Assembly: GCF_030766825.1 (NCBI RefSeq)
Contig: NZ_JASFDV010000073.1
Coordinates: 1 to 34,929, forward strand
Source of the DNA: Nocardiopsis sp. CC223A
Lineage (GTDB): Bacteria > Actinomycetota > Actinomycetes > Streptosporangiales > Streptosporangiaceae
Direction of reading: 5' to 3'
Length of the DNA stretch: 34,929 nucleotides
A program made the translations under genes and the position numbers. Below, piece by piece: positions 1 to 8,363 of this stretch. The notes under the pieces were generated by a model. That model was not told where the DNA came from and ran no database searches. It saw only the letters and a list, made by a program, of their open reading frames with translations. Each line of letters begins with the position of its first letter. Position 1 is the first letter of the stretch.

Positions 1-9
1 TCGGCGCGG

Positions 10-90
10 CCGTCCACAGGCTGTGGACGGCGGGCCGCGGCACCCGGGTCCGCCGGGGCCGGGCCGCGCCGCGGATCCACAGGCTGTGGA
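10..90. repeat. two CCACAG/CTGTGG palindromes after recF
   Basis: Positions 10-30 form a perfect inverted repeat (arms CCGTCCACAG and CTGTGGACGG around one G). A second copy of the core, TCCACAGGCTGTGGA, lies at 76-90, next to the recF stop. A related half is seen at about 3608-3622 beside dnaN. The arms resemble degenerate DnaA boxes (TGTGGACRR), but none is an exact box. They could be weak DnaA sites or hairpins that end the recF transcript; the sequence does not decide between these. Confidence 0.45.
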
Positions 91-96
91 CGGTGC

Positions 97-1230
97 TCAC
101 TCACCGCGGACCTCCCCCTCGCGCACGCCGAACCGGGCGCCGTCCAGCTCCGTCGGGATGTCGTCCGCGACGGCCGCCGTCACCAGCACCTGCTCTGCGT
201 CGCGGACCCGCTCGGCCAGTCGGCGCCGCCGTTCGGTGTCCAGCTCGGCGAAGACGTCGTCGAGGATGAGCACCGGGTCGTCGCCGTCCGCCCGCAGCAG
301 GTCGAACGCGGCCAGCTTCAGGGAGAGCGCGTACGACCACGACTCCCCCTGGCTCGCGTAGCCCTTGGCCGGCATCCCGCCCAGCTCCAGGAACAGGTCG
401 TCGCGGTGCGGGCCCACCAGGCTCACCCCGCGTTGCAGCTCGCGGTCGCGCTGCCCGGCCATCGCCTCGCGCAGGGCCCCGGCCAGGGCCGCGCGCTCGC
501 GCGGCGGCTCCCCGCCGTCCTCGGTCAGGGAGCTGCGGTACGCGGGCACCGCCGGACCGCCGGAGTCGGTGAGCCCCGCGTAGGAGTCGCCGATCAGCGG
601 GCGCAGCGCCTCCACCAGGTCCAGCCGGGCGGCCAGCAGCTCCGCCCCGACCTCCGCCAGGTGGGCGTCCCAGACCTCCAGCGTGCTCAGGTCGGGGGCC
701 GAGCGCTGCCGGAACATCTTCCCCGACGCCGTCTTGAGCAGGGCGTTGCGCTGCTTGAGGACCCGGTCGTAGTCCGAGCGCACTCCCGCCATCCGCGGGG
801 AGCGGGCCACCAACAGGTCGTCGAGGAAGCGGCGGCGCTCCCCGGGGTCGCCCTTGACCAGAGCCAGGTCCTCGGGGGCGAAGAGCACCGTGCGCAGGAT
901 CCCCAGCACGTCGCGCGGGCGTCCGGCGGCGGCGCGGTTGATCCGGGCGCGGTTGGCGCGACCCGGGTTGATCTCCAGGTCGACCAGCATGTCCCGTTCG
1001 TCGCGCACCACCCGGGCGCGCACGATGGCGCGGGCGGCCCCCTGGCGGACCAGCGGGGTGTCGGAGGAGACGCGGTGGCTGCCCAGGGTGGCGACGTAGC
1101 CGATCGCCTCGACCAGGTTGGTCTTGCCCTGGCCGTTGGACCCGACGAACACGCTCACGCCCGGGCCCAGTTCGACGAGGGCCTCCGGGTAGGAACGGAA
1201 GTCGGCCAGTTGCAGATGGGAAACGTACAT
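97..1230 (-). CDS. recF: DNA replication and repair protein RecF
   Basis: RecF is an SMC/Rad50-like ATPase that, with RecO and RecR, loads RecA onto gapped single-stranded DNA. The 377-residue product starts MYVSHLQLADFRSYPE, has a Walker A motif GSNGQGKTN at about residues 30-38, and near the C-terminus a Walker B LILDDVFAELD with the D-loop typical of the family. Its length is normal for actinobacterial RecF. The ATG start follows a strong ribosome binding site (GGAGGAAGG at roughly 1234-1242 read on the minus strand). It is last in the dnaN-gnd-recF run on this strand; gyrB would be expected next, beyond the window edge. Identification is secure. Confidence 0.96.
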   Translation of the reverse strand: MYVSHLQLADFRSYPEALVELGPGVSVFVGSNGQGKTNLVEAIGYVATLGSHRVSSDTPLVRQGAARAIVRARVVRDERDMLVDLEINPGRANRARINRAAAGRPRDVLGILRTVLFAPEDLALVKGDPGERRRFLDDLLVARSPRMAGVRSDYDRVLKQRNALLKTASGKMFRQRSAPDLSTLEVWDAHLAEVGAELLAARLDLVEALRPLIGDSYAGLTDSGGPAVPAYRSSLTEDGGEPPRERAALAGALREAMAGQRDRELQRGVSLVGPHRDDLFLELGGMPAKGYASQGESWSYALSLKLAAFDLLRADGDDPVLILDDVFAELDTERRRRLAERVRDAEQVLVTAAVADDIPTELDGARFGVREGEVRGE

Positions 1231-1350
1231 CCGGCCTTCCTCCTGGGCAGGGGAGCGGACGGTGGGAAGGGAGAAGGAGGGTGGGGCGGGAGCGGTGCAC
1301 CGCGAGGGGGCGTCCCGGACCCGAGCGGGTCCGGGACGGGCCGGCCCGGG

Positions 1351-2250
1351 TCAGTCCCGGGCCGCGGTGGTGCCGTCGGCCTTGGTGACCGCGTGGCCGC
1401 CGAACTGGTTGCGCAGCGCGGCGACGACCTTCATCGCCGGGCTGTCGTCCTGGCGGGAGGCGAAGCGGGCGAAGAGGGCGGCGGTGATGGCCGGGGCCGG
1501 GACCGCGAGGTCCACGGCGGCCTGGACCGTCCAGCGGCCCTCGCCGGAATCCTGGGCGTAGCCGCGCAGGCCCGCCAGGTCCGGGTCCTCCTCCAGGGCC
1601 CGGGCCAGCAGGTCGAGCAGCCAGGAGCGCACCACGGTGCCCTCGCGCCAGCTCTCGAAGGTGCCCGGGACGTCATCCACGATGCCGGAGGCGGCCATGA
1701 GCTCGAAGCCCTCGCCGAAGGCCTGCATCATGCCGTACTCGATGCCGTTGTGGACCATCTTGACGAAGTGGCCCGCCCCGACCGCGCCGGCGTGCACGAA
1801 GCCGCCGCCCTCGTCGGGGGTGAGGGAGTCGAAGACCGGCCGGGCCCGCTCGATGTCGGCGGCCGCGCCGCCGACCATGATCCCGTAGCCGTTCTGACGG
1901 CCCCAGACACCGCCGCTGACCCCGGCGTCGATGTAGCCGACGCCCTTCTCGGCGAGGCGGTCGGCGCGGGGGCGGTCGTCCACGTAGTGGGTGTTGCCGC
2001 CCTCGATGACGAGGTCGCCCTCCCCCAGCAGGTCGGCCAGCGCGGAGATGGTGGACTCGGTGGGCTCCCCGGCCGGGACCATCACCCAGACGACCCGCGG
2101 GGCGGCCAGCCGGGCCACCAGGGTCTTCAGGTCGTCGACGTCGCGCTCGGGGGAGGCGACGTCGTAGCCGACCACCTCGTGCCCCTTCTCACGGAGCCGG
2201 GCGGCCATGTTGCCGCCCATCTTCCCCAGGCCGACCATTCCGAGCTGCAT
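1351..2250 (-). CDS. gnd: 6-phosphogluconate dehydrogenase, decarboxylating (short YqeC type)
   Basis: The enzyme oxidatively decarboxylates 6-phosphogluconate to ribulose 5-phosphate in the pentose phosphate pathway. The 299-residue protein begins with a Rossmann motif (GLGKMGGNMA, residues 7-16), carries the family's substrate-site stretch around SGGVWGRQNGYG, and has a HFVKMVHNGIEYG segment containing the catalytic lysine and the conserved HNGIEY. At about 300 residues it belongs to the short class, which commonly prefers NAD+, rather than the 470-residue NADP+ class. ATG is preceded by GGGGGAG. It lies between dnaN and recF, a position usual in Streptomyces and relatives, so it is part of the origin synteny block and not an insertion. 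Confidence 0.93.
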   Translation of the reverse strand: MQLGMVGLGKMGGNMAARLREKGHEVVGYDVASPERDVDDLKTLVARLAAPRVVWVMVPAGEPTESTISALADLLGEGDLVIEGGNTHYVDDRPRADRLAEKGVGYIDAGVSGGVWGRQNGYGIMVGGAAADIERARPVFDSLTPDEGGGFVHAGAVGAGHFVKMVHNGIEYGMMQAFGEGFELMAASGIVDDVPGTFESWREGTVVRSWLLDLLARALEEDPDLAGLRGYAQDSGEGRWTVQAAVDLAVPAPAITAALFARFASRQDDSPAMKVVAALRNQFGGHAVTKADGTTAARD

Positions 2251-2367
2251 GCTCTCGCTCCCCCTTGTACGCCGTCTGCGGGCGGGTTTCGTGACCGTGG
2301 ATGGTGACCGCGGGTCGGCCCGGCCGGGCGTGTCGGGAACGCCGTCGACCGGGCCGCAACGCCCGGA

Positions 2368-3507
2368 TCAGTTCGGCTGTCGTACCGGCATGATCAGGTA
2401 GCGGTACTCGGGCTCGGACCCCTCGGCGGCCGGCTTCCCGGTGAGGATCGACGGCCGGGTGGAGGTCGTGAAGTTCAGGCGGGCCACGTCGGTGCCGATG
2501 GCGCCGAGGCCGTCGAGCAGGTAGCCGGAGTTGAAGGCGATCTGGATGTCGTCGCCTTCGAGCTCGGCCTCCAGGACCTCGACCGCCTGGGCCTCCTCGC
2601 CGGTCCCGGCCTCCAGGACCAGCTGGCCCGGTGTGAAGGACAGGCGCAGCGGCGTGTTGCGCTCGGCGACCAGGGAGACGCGCTTGACGGCCTCGACGAA
2701 CTCGGAGCGGGAGACCTCGGCCACGGAGTTGAACGTGTCCGGCAGCAGGGCACGGTACTTGGGGAACTCGCCGTCGAGCAGGCGGGTGGTGGTGCGGCGG
2801 CCGCCGCCCTCGAAGCCGATCATGCCCTCGCCGGTGTCACCGCCCGAGAGCGCGATGGAGACCTCGGCACCGGAGGTGAGCGACTTGGCGGTGTCGTGCA
2901 GCGTCTTGGCCGGGACCAGGGCGACCGCGGACAGGCCCGGGTCCTCGGGCTTCCAGGTGAGCTCGCGCACCGCGAGGCGGTAGCGGTCGGTGGAGGCCAG
3001 GGTGATGGTCTCGCCCTCGATCTCGACGCGCACACCGGTGAGCATCGGCAGGGTGTCGTCGCGCCCGGCGGCGACCGCCACCTGGCTGACCGCGGCGGCG
3101 AAGGCGTCGCTGCCGACGGTCCCGCTCACACCGGGCATCTCCGGGAGCGTGGGGTAGTCCTCCACCGGCATGGTGGTGAGCGTGAACTTGGCGCTGCCGC
3201 CGGTCACCACGACCTTCGCACCGTCGGTGGAGATCTCCACAGGCTGTGCGGGAAGGTTGCGGGTGATCTCGGCCAGGAGCTTGCCGGTGACCAGGACCGT
3301 GCCCGGCTCCTCGACGTCCACGTCGACGACGGCCTGCGTGGAGACCTCGTAGTCGAAGCCGGACAGGCGCAGCTGCTGACGGCCGTCGAACTCGCCGGCC
3401 TCCAGCAGGACACCGACGAGGACGGGGACCGAGGGGCGCGTCGGGAGTGTGCGCGCGGTCCAGGCGACCGCTTCGGCCAGTACGTCGCGTTCGACCCGGA
3501 ACTTCAC
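2368..3507 (-). CDS. dnaN: DNA polymerase III sliding clamp (beta subunit)
   Basis: DnaN forms the dimeric ring that tethers the replicative polymerase to DNA. The product has the three repeated clamp domains and ends in YRYLIMPVRQPN, the typical clamp C-terminus. I place the start at the GTG at 3507 (protein beginning MKFRVERDVLAEAVAW, 379 residues) because this matches the conserved N-terminus of actinobacterial DnaN; a GTG four codons upstream at 3519 is open too. A weak GTGAG ribosome binding site lies seven bases before 3507. The gene reads away from oriC and is followed by gnd and recF. Identification is secure; only the start is uncertain. Confidence 0.95.
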   Translation of the reverse strand: MKFRVERDVLAEAVAWTARTLPTRPSVPVLVGVLLEAGEFDGRQQLRLSGFDYEVSTQAVVDVDVEEPGTVLVTGKLLAEITRNLPAQPVEISTDGAKVVVTGGSAKFTLTTMPVEDYPTLPEMPGVSGTVGSDAFAAAVSQVAVAAGRDDTLPMLTGVRVEIEGETITLASTDRYRLAVRELTWKPEDPGLSAVALVPAKTLHDTAKSLTSGAEVSIALSGGDTGEGMIGFEGGGRRTTTRLLDGEFPKYRALLPDTFNSVAEVSRSEFVEAVKRVSLVAERNTPLRLSFTPGQLVLEAGTGEEAQAVEVLEAELEGDDIQIAFNSGYLLDGLGAIGTDVARLNFTTSTRPSILTGKPAAEGSEPEYRYLIMPVRQPN

Positions 3508-3817
3508 TTGCCGACTCACTTTCCGCCCCGGACGGGTCGCACCCGGCCGAAGGCCTCAACGTTGCAGCTGACGGATGTCTGTGGGGATCGGGCCGGTTCT
3601 CACTCATCGACAGGCTGTGGACGACGGGCGCGGGCCGGGCGCCGGATGGGCGCGCTGACCTGCCGAGTCGTCGGTTCCGTCGAGGTGGGCCGGGCCGCGG
3701 TCTCCTGCTAGGGGTCACCGCTCGGAGCCGGGCGGCGGAGGACAGGGGCGAGATCCCACGTTACCCGGATTCACCCGCTGCCGCTGACGCCCCGGCCGTC
3801 TCGGCGGTCACGGCGAG

Positions 3818-4520
3818 TTGTCCACAGATTTTCCGCGTTGCCGTTTCGAAGCCACCCTTGGGCTAATGAAGGTGCGCAGTAGTAGTAGGGCCTGTGGATA
3901 CTGTGGATAACCCTCGTTTTACCAGGTCAACACCGGAATTTTTATCCACAGGGCTTGTGGAGAACCCTGTGGACAACTTCGGGGGCCTGTGGATGAATCG
4001 GGTCGTCCCCAAGTTTTCCACAGTTCGTCCACAGGCTCGTCCACAGGTTTTCCCCAGGTTGTCCACAGCAGCCGGTGGTCCGGTGACCCGATGACCCCCA
4101 TCCCTGTCCACAGGGCGACCCCGGGTTACCCACAGCCTCGGCGCAGTTGTCCACAGGTTATCCACAGGGTTGTCCACAGTTTTCGACCCCCTCCTGTGGA
4201 TAACTTCGCCGAACTCGGTGAAAAAAATTTTTCGGCCGCCTGCGCATTTGCGGCGAAGCACAGCAAAAAGGCTGTGCACAGAGTTGTCCACAGCAAAGTG
4301 ATCATCGCTCGTTGGCGAGATCGGCCGTCTCGGCAGGTGTGGGCAGGGCAACAGCCCTCCCCGGGGCTCGGAAACCGGGACGACACCGCAGTTCCGGTCA
4401 GGGGCGGGGACGTTCGGCGACACACCTCGCCAGGCTCTCGAACTGCCGCAAGGATGGGCATAAGCCTGTGGATAACCGGCCGTGGAGAGCCGCAGCCTGT
4501 GGATAACTTCCTGTGGACAA
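3818..4520. other. oriC: chromosomal replication origin oriC
   Basis: The dnaN-dnaA spacer carries 13 exact DnaA boxes of the form TTRTCCACA. Plus orientation: 3818, 3942, 4059, 4147, 4158, 4170 and 4284. Minus orientation: 3902, 3968, 4195, 4467, 4498 and 4512 (left ends). Many one-mismatch boxes lie between them, for example 3893, 4014, 4025, 4037, 4104 and 4126. Boxes at 4147, 4158 and 4170 are spaced 11-12 bp, about one helical turn, as expected for cooperative DnaA assembly next to the A/T tract at 4219-4233. Position between dnaN and dnaA is the standard actinobacterial origin site. Boundaries are those of the outermost exact boxes and are approximate. Confidence 0.93.
4219..4233. other. 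A/T tract, candidate DNA unwinding element
   Basis: A run of seven A followed by five T (4221-4232) is the longest A/T-only tract noticed in this very GC-rich window. It is flanked by an exact DnaA box on each side (4195-4203 and 4284-4292). In known origins the duplex opens at an AT-rich element beside the DnaA box array, so this is the natural candidate. No experiment is implied. Confidence 0.6.
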
Positions 4521-4656
4521 CGCCCGCGGACCCGATCCCGGAGTTGTGCACAGGCGGGCGCGGACCTGTGGAGGAAGCGGGTCCGTCTCCGGCTCCCGGG
4601 AGCAGACGGGGAGAGGGGGAGGGGCCGACTCCGGAGGCAGGGCGGCCGGAGGACAC

Positions 4657-4833
4657 GGATGGTGTTCCGCCGGGTGGTGCGACTTTCCCGGCCCTGTCCT
4701 CAGGGACGCACGGCGGCGGTGTCCGCCGGTTCGGTGCGCCGCCGAAAGCGGCGGCGATGCCACCCCGGTCAGCGGATCGCCGGCGCGTGATGGCCCTTCA
4801 GCGCCTGTCGGCGTCGCGATGACCTGCAAGGAA
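4657..4833 (+). repeat. truncated copy (A1) of palindrome-ended repeat
   Basis: The segment has the family left arm (GGTGTTCCGCCGGGTGGTG from about 4661) and the core rich in CCGGCCCTG, CGGTGTCCGCCGG and GCGATGACC. It stops at GACCTGCAAGGA without the right arm, and the left arm of the next copy follows immediately. The same half-element is found inverted at about 12027-12145. No conserved open reading frame or codon bias supports coding, so I treat it as a non-autonomous repeat. Confidence 0.65.
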
Positions 4834-5256
4834 GGATGGTGTCCCGCCGGGTGATGTGACTCTTCCGGCCCCGTTCCCACGGATACGCGCGTCGGCGGCG
4901 CCGGCCGGATCGGTGCGCCACCGCCTCCGGCGACGCTCCGGGTCACCGTGCCGACAGGGCGCGATGACCGTCCGGCACCGGTCGACCATGATGGTGTCCC
5001 GCCGGGTGGTGCGACTTTTCCGGTCCTGTTCCCACGGATGCGCGTCAGCGGTGTCGGGCGGATCGGTGCGCCACCGCCTCCGGCGGCTTCTTCATCCCGG
5101 CCGGCGGGCCGCCGGTACGCGGTGGCCCGCCCGGCTTCGGCCGACCATCGCGATGACCCGCAAGGACGCACCCGCGCGAAAGCCACACCACGCCAGGGGA
5201 CATGACCTAAGGAGGCGGCCGGGCGAGAGTCGGACCACGCCAGGAGACGTGACCGG
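4834..5256 (+). repeat. repeat copy (A2) interrupted by another copy
   Basis: The left arm (GATGGTGTCCCGCCGGGTG) starts at 4835 and the core runs to GCGATGACC near 4969. The element then breaks at copy A3 and appears to resume at 5208-5256: AAGGAGGC...GCGAGAGTC and a right arm ACCACGCCAGGAGACGTGACC (written here in parts) align with the corresponding stretch of A3. The simplest reading is that A3 inserted into A2. Confidence 0.55.
4991..5207 (+). repeat. complete long-type repeat (A3) with inverted ends
   Basis: This is a roughly 217-bp element. The left arm at 4991-5021 (ATGGTGTCCCGCCGGGTGG, then TGCGACTTTTCC) and the right arm at 5175-5207 (GCGAAAGCCACACCACGCC, then AGGGGACATGACC) are imperfect inverted repeats of about 25 bp. 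The core is almost the same as that of the copy at 11455-11672, including GCGCCACCGCC versus GCGCCGCCGCC and a long shared stretch ending CGATGACCCGCAAGGACGCA. No transposase is encoded, so it is MITE-like or REP/REPIN-like. Similar ORFs in the two copies come only from the shared repeat sequence. Confidence 0.72.
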
Positions 5257-5382
5257 GACACGTGGACAGGGGAGGGGACACGTGGACGGGGCGATACGTC
5301 GACACGTCGATCGGGCGGCGGCGCCGACCGGGTTCCCCGCCCGCCTCGCCTCCACGGCCCCGTGGGCGGAGGAAACGGCGAA

Positions 5383-5430
5383 GGGGCGACATGTCGCCAT
5401 GTCCTTGTGGACGTGTCGACACATCGCCCC
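5383..5430 (-). terminator. hairpin after dnaA
   Basis: GGGGCGACATGTCG (5383-5396) and its near-complement CGACACATCGCCCC (5417-5430) can form a 14-bp stem with two mismatched positions, about 18 nt after the dnaA stop on the minus strand. The loop contains GGACATG/GTCC-type repeats and the palindrome GTGTCGACAC. It lacks a U-tract, as is common for actinobacterial terminators, so function is inferred from position and stem strength. Confidence 0.5.
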
Positions 5431-5447
5431 TGGGCGCGCGGCCGGGA

Positions 5448-7466
5448 TCAGGTCAGCGAGGGCTGGTCCTTGATCCGGCTGGTGAGCTCGTGGACCTGGT
5501 TGTAGATGGAGCGGCGCTCGGCCATCAGCGCCCGCACCTTGCGGTCGGCGTGCATGACCGTGGTGTGGTCGCGGCCGAACTGCTGCCCGATCTTGGGCAG
5601 GGACAGGTCCGTCAGCTCACGGCACAGGTACATGGCGATCTGCCGGGCCGTCACCAGCACCCGGGAGCGGGAGGTCCCGCACAGGTCCTCCACCGTCAGC
5701 CCGAAGTACGCCGCGGTCTGGGACATGATGGCGCCCGCCGTCACCTCGGGCACGTCGGCGCCGGGCACCAGGTCGCGCAGCACCTGGCTGGTGAGGTCCA
5801 GGTCCACCGACTGCCGGTTCAGGCTGGCGAACGCGGTCACCCGGATCAGCGCGCCCTCCAGCTCCCGGATGTTGGTGGAGATCTTGCTGGCGATGAACTC
5901 CAGGACCTCCGGCGGGGCGGCCAGGCCCTCCTGCACCGCCTTCTTGCGCAGGATCGCGATGCGCGTCTCCAGCTCGGGCGGCTGGACGTCGGTGAGCAGA
6001 CCCCACTCGAACCGGCTGCGCATCCGGTCCTCCAGCGTGGTCAGCTGCTTGGGCGGCCGGTCGCTGGAGATGACGATCTGCTTGTCGGAGTTGTGGAGCG
6101 TGTTGAAGGTGTGGAAGAACTCCTCCTGTGTCTGCTCCTTGTTCTCCAGGAACTGGATGTCGTCCACCAGGAGCACGTCGATGTCCCGGTACCGGCGCCG
6201 GAAGCCGTCGGCCTTGCCGTCGCGGATCGAGTTGATGAACTCGTTGGTGAACTCCTCGGAGCTGACGTACCGCACTCGGGAGCCCTCGTAGAGCCGGTGC
6301 GTGTAGTGCCCGATGGCGTGCAACAGGTGGGTCTTGCCCAGACCGGAGCCGCCATGGATGAACAGCGGGTTGTACGCCTTGGCCGGCGCCTCGGCGGCGG
6401 CCACCGACGCCGCGTGGGCGAACCGGTTGCTGGAGCCGATGACGAAGGTGTCGAAGGTGTACTTGGGGTTGAGGCGCGCGTGTTCGCCCGGCGGCACCTC
6501 GGGCGAGCGCCCGGGTGGGGAGGACGGGGCGGACTTCGCGGGCGCCGGGGGCGGCTGCGGGGAGTCCGGCGGCTCGGCCGCGTCGGCGCCGCCGTCGGCC
6601 TCGGGGGGCTCCGGCAGGTCGGGTGCCGGGCCCGGCTCCGGCTCCTCCGCGGCCGGAGGGGCCGGAGCCGGAGGCTCGGGGGTCTCCCAGCGGTTGGGCC
6701 GCTCCCAGCCCGGCTCCTCGCCGGTCCAGGCCGAGTGCCCCCAGGCGGATTCCTCCGGGGAGGGGGTGGAGTGGACGGGCTGTTCCCACAGCGGGGGAGT
6801 GGCGGACTGCCGGGGCCGCCGCCGGGCGGGCGCGGTCGCCCAGGCCGTGGGCTCGCCGTACTGGAGCTCCTCCTGGGTGAAGGCGTCGCCCCGCTGGGGC
6901 GCGGCGTCGGCGGGGTGCCCGGGGCCGCCCGGGTGCGCGTAGGCGTCGGGGCCCGAGCCGAGCAGGTCGGCCTCGGGGGGCAGGGCGGCGTGCCGCCCGT
7001 AGGAGCGTTCGGGGGAGGGGGAGGCCGGGCGGTGGTGGCCGCCGCGCGGTTCCCGCGGGGACTCGGGCGCGGTGCCCTGGTCGAACAGCGCGGGGGCGCC
7101 GCCGTGCTGTTCGGGGGGCCCGGTGCGGGTGTCGGGCGGCCCGTCGACGTCGCGCGGGGCATAGGAGGGGGCCGCCGCGGGCGGGGGCGGCGGGGTGGGC
7201 ACCGCGGTGGGGTCGACCGTCACCGCGACCCGGATGTCCCGTCCGAGGTGGGCGGAGAGCGCCTTGCTGATGGTGGGGTAGAGGCGGCTCTCCAGCACCT
7301 TCTTGGTGAACTCGTTGGGTGCCGCGATCAGCGCCGTGTCCTCGATCAGACCCAGGGGCCGTGTCTGGGGCAGCCAGGCGCGCTGGTGCGCCGGCAGGGA
7401 GTCGTTGTCGATCCCGTCCAGCACGCTGGACCAGACAGCTGCGAGGTTGACCTGTGCGTCAGCCAA
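5448..7466 (-). CDS. dnaA: chromosomal replication initiator DnaA
   Basis: DnaA binds the oriC boxes and opens the duplex. I take the TTG at 7466 as start (672 residues, N-terminus MADAQVNLAAVWSSVLDG), which matches actinobacterial DnaA; GGCAGG lies five bases before it. The frame stays open upstream to 8519, but that part runs through DnaA boxes and has no family match. Domain I covers residues 1-85. Domain II (about 86-330) is an unusually long Pro/Gly/Glu-rich, probably disordered linker, as in streptomycetes. The AAA+ domain has Walker A GGSGLGKTH (372-380) and Walker B VLLVDDIQF (431-439). Domain IV carries the DnaA signature around GRDHTTVMHADRKV (631-644). It is divergent from rpmH. 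Confidence 0.96.
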   Translation of the reverse strand: MADAQVNLAAVWSSVLDGIDNDSLPAHQRAWLPQTRPLGLIEDTALIAAPNEFTKKVLESRLYPTISKALSAHLGRDIRVAVTVDPTAVPTPPPPPAAAPSYAPRDVDGPPDTRTGPPEQHGGAPALFDQGTAPESPREPRGGHHRPASPSPERSYGRHAALPPEADLLGSGPDAYAHPGGPGHPADAAPQRGDAFTQEELQYGEPTAWATAPARRRPRQSATPPLWEQPVHSTPSPEESAWGHSAWTGEEPGWERPNRWETPEPPAPAPPAAEEPEPGPAPDLPEPPEADGGADAAEPPDSPQPPPAPAKSAPSSPPGRSPEVPPGEHARLNPKYTFDTFVIGSSNRFAHAASVAAAEAPAKAYNPLFIHGGSGLGKTHLLHAIGHYTHRLYEGSRVRYVSSEEFTNEFINSIRDGKADGFRRRYRDIDVLLVDDIQFLENKEQTQEEFFHTFNTLHNSDKQIVISSDRPPKQLTTLEDRMRSRFEWGLLTDVQPPELETRIAILRKKAVQEGLAAPPEVLEFIASKISTNIRELEGALIRVTAFASLNRQSVDLDLTSQVLRDLVPGADVPEVTAGAIMSQTAAYFGLTVEDLCGTSRSRVLVTARQIAMYLCRELTDLSLPKIGQQFGRDHTTVMHADRKVRALMAERRSIYNQVHELTSRIKDQPSLT

Positions 7467-7652
7467 GGCGACCTGCCATGTTGCTGTCCCTTCGGTGCGG
7501 GTCTGTTCGTGCGGGTGGAAGAGGGGACGGGGGCGTGCGTGAGCGCCCGTGCCGGACCGGGGGCGGCGGAGGGCGGCTCTCCATTGTCCTCCCCCGGTGG
7601 TACTGCCGGGGCAGAGTGGGCGGAATGTCCGGTGTGAAGGTCGGCACGGGCC

Positions 7653-7893
7653 TGTGGATAACTCCGCGGGGCGGCGGACCGGCAAGGCTTCGACCACCTT
7701 GGGACATCCACAGCCTGCGTCGGTTGTCCACAGGTTGTCCACAGGGTTATCCACAGGATGGCAGATCTGTGGGCTCTGCGCAGAGTTATCCACAATATGC
7801 AGGTCAGGCCGTGTGTAAGACGGCTCCGTCCGGGGCGCCGGGGTGGTGGCGCCGGGCGAGGGGAGAGTTATCCACAGGCTGAGGTTATCCACA
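7653..7893. promoter_or_regulatory. second DnaA-box cluster upstream of dnaA
   Basis: Seven exact TTRTCCACA boxes lie between dnaA and rpmH: 7653 (minus), and 7724, 7735, 7747, 7786, 7868 and 7885 (plus). Degenerate copies are at 7925 and 7938. Three consecutive boxes are 11-12 bp apart. Clusters on both sides of dnaA resemble the bipartite origin of Bacillus subtilis. Autoregulation of dnaA by DnaA is the alternative and more conservative role. The rest of the 7467-8195 spacer holds the rpmH promoter and no gene that I can support. Confidence 0.8.
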
Positions 7894-8033
7894 GGGGTGG
7901 GGGGTTGTGGAAGTCTCACACGCCTGTGGACGACGATCTGTCCACAGGTCTCCCTGTCGACTTGTCCCCACGTCGTCCCCGCGGCCCCGTGCGGGACGAG
8001 AGCGGCGACACACCCCCCGCGGCCCCGCCTGAT

Positions 8034-8062
8034 TTGACCGTGCCCGGACCAGGTCGTATCTT
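8034..8062 (+). promoter_or_regulatory. rpmH operon promoter
   Basis: TTGACC (8034-8039) and TATCTT (8057-8062) are separated by exactly 17 bp, a good match to the housekeeping sigma promoter. It would start transcription near 8070, giving a leader of about 125 nt before rpmH. It reads away from dnaA. Confidence 0.7.
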
Positions 8063-8195
8063 CTTTATGCTTATGCCGACGATTCTGCCCACGCCTGTCC
8101 CGATGACGGCGTGCACGCGGCCATGGCACTCTGCGGCCCCGCATATCCTGGGGGTCCTGTCGTAGTACTTTCCTGACACGCCCCTGGAGCCAGTA

Positions 8196-8339
8196 GTGAG
8201 CAAGCGTACGTTTCAGCCGAACAACCGGCGTCGCGCGAAGGTCCACGGCTTCCGGCTGCGCATGCGTACGCGCGCCGGTCGCGCCATCATCGCCTCGCGT
8301 CGCCGCAAGGGACGCGCCGCGCTGACCGTGAGCCACTAG
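8196..8339 (+). CDS. rpmH: 50S ribosomal protein L34
   Basis: This is the smallest large-subunit ribosomal protein. The 47-residue product MSKRTFQPNN...RKGRAALTVSH has the complete L34 signature (KRTFQPNNRRRAKVHGFR, then RMRTRAGRAI) and is extremely basic. The start is GTG at 8196, with GGAG (8186-8189) six bases upstream. It opens the rpmH-rnpA-yidD-yidC-khpB cluster and is divergent from dnaA, as in nearly all bacteria. Confidence 0.97.
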   Translation: MSKRTFQPNNRRRAKVHGFRLRMRTRAGRAIIASRRRKGRAALTVSH

Positions 8340-8363
8340 GCCACGCACAGCCCCACGTTCTTC

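Noticed and set aside
406..2307. 633-codon plus-strand ORF opposite recF and gnd
   Set aside because: It is antisense to two well-identified genes and has the His/Gln/Val/Gly-rich composition of a GC-rich shadow frame.
3989..4822. 277-codon ORF through oriC
   Set aside because: It consists of translated DnaA boxes (repeats of VHR, VVHS and the like) and has no ribosome binding site.
4948..5205. ORF similar to the one at 11476-11670, which looks like a conserved small protein family
   Set aside because: The similarity comes from the shared repeat DNA; frames are not preserved in other copies and inverted ends are included in the translation.
5262..7637. 791-codon plus-strand ORF opposite dnaA
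   Set aside because: It is a shadow of the dnaA frame; low-complexity Gly/Arg composition without any family motif.
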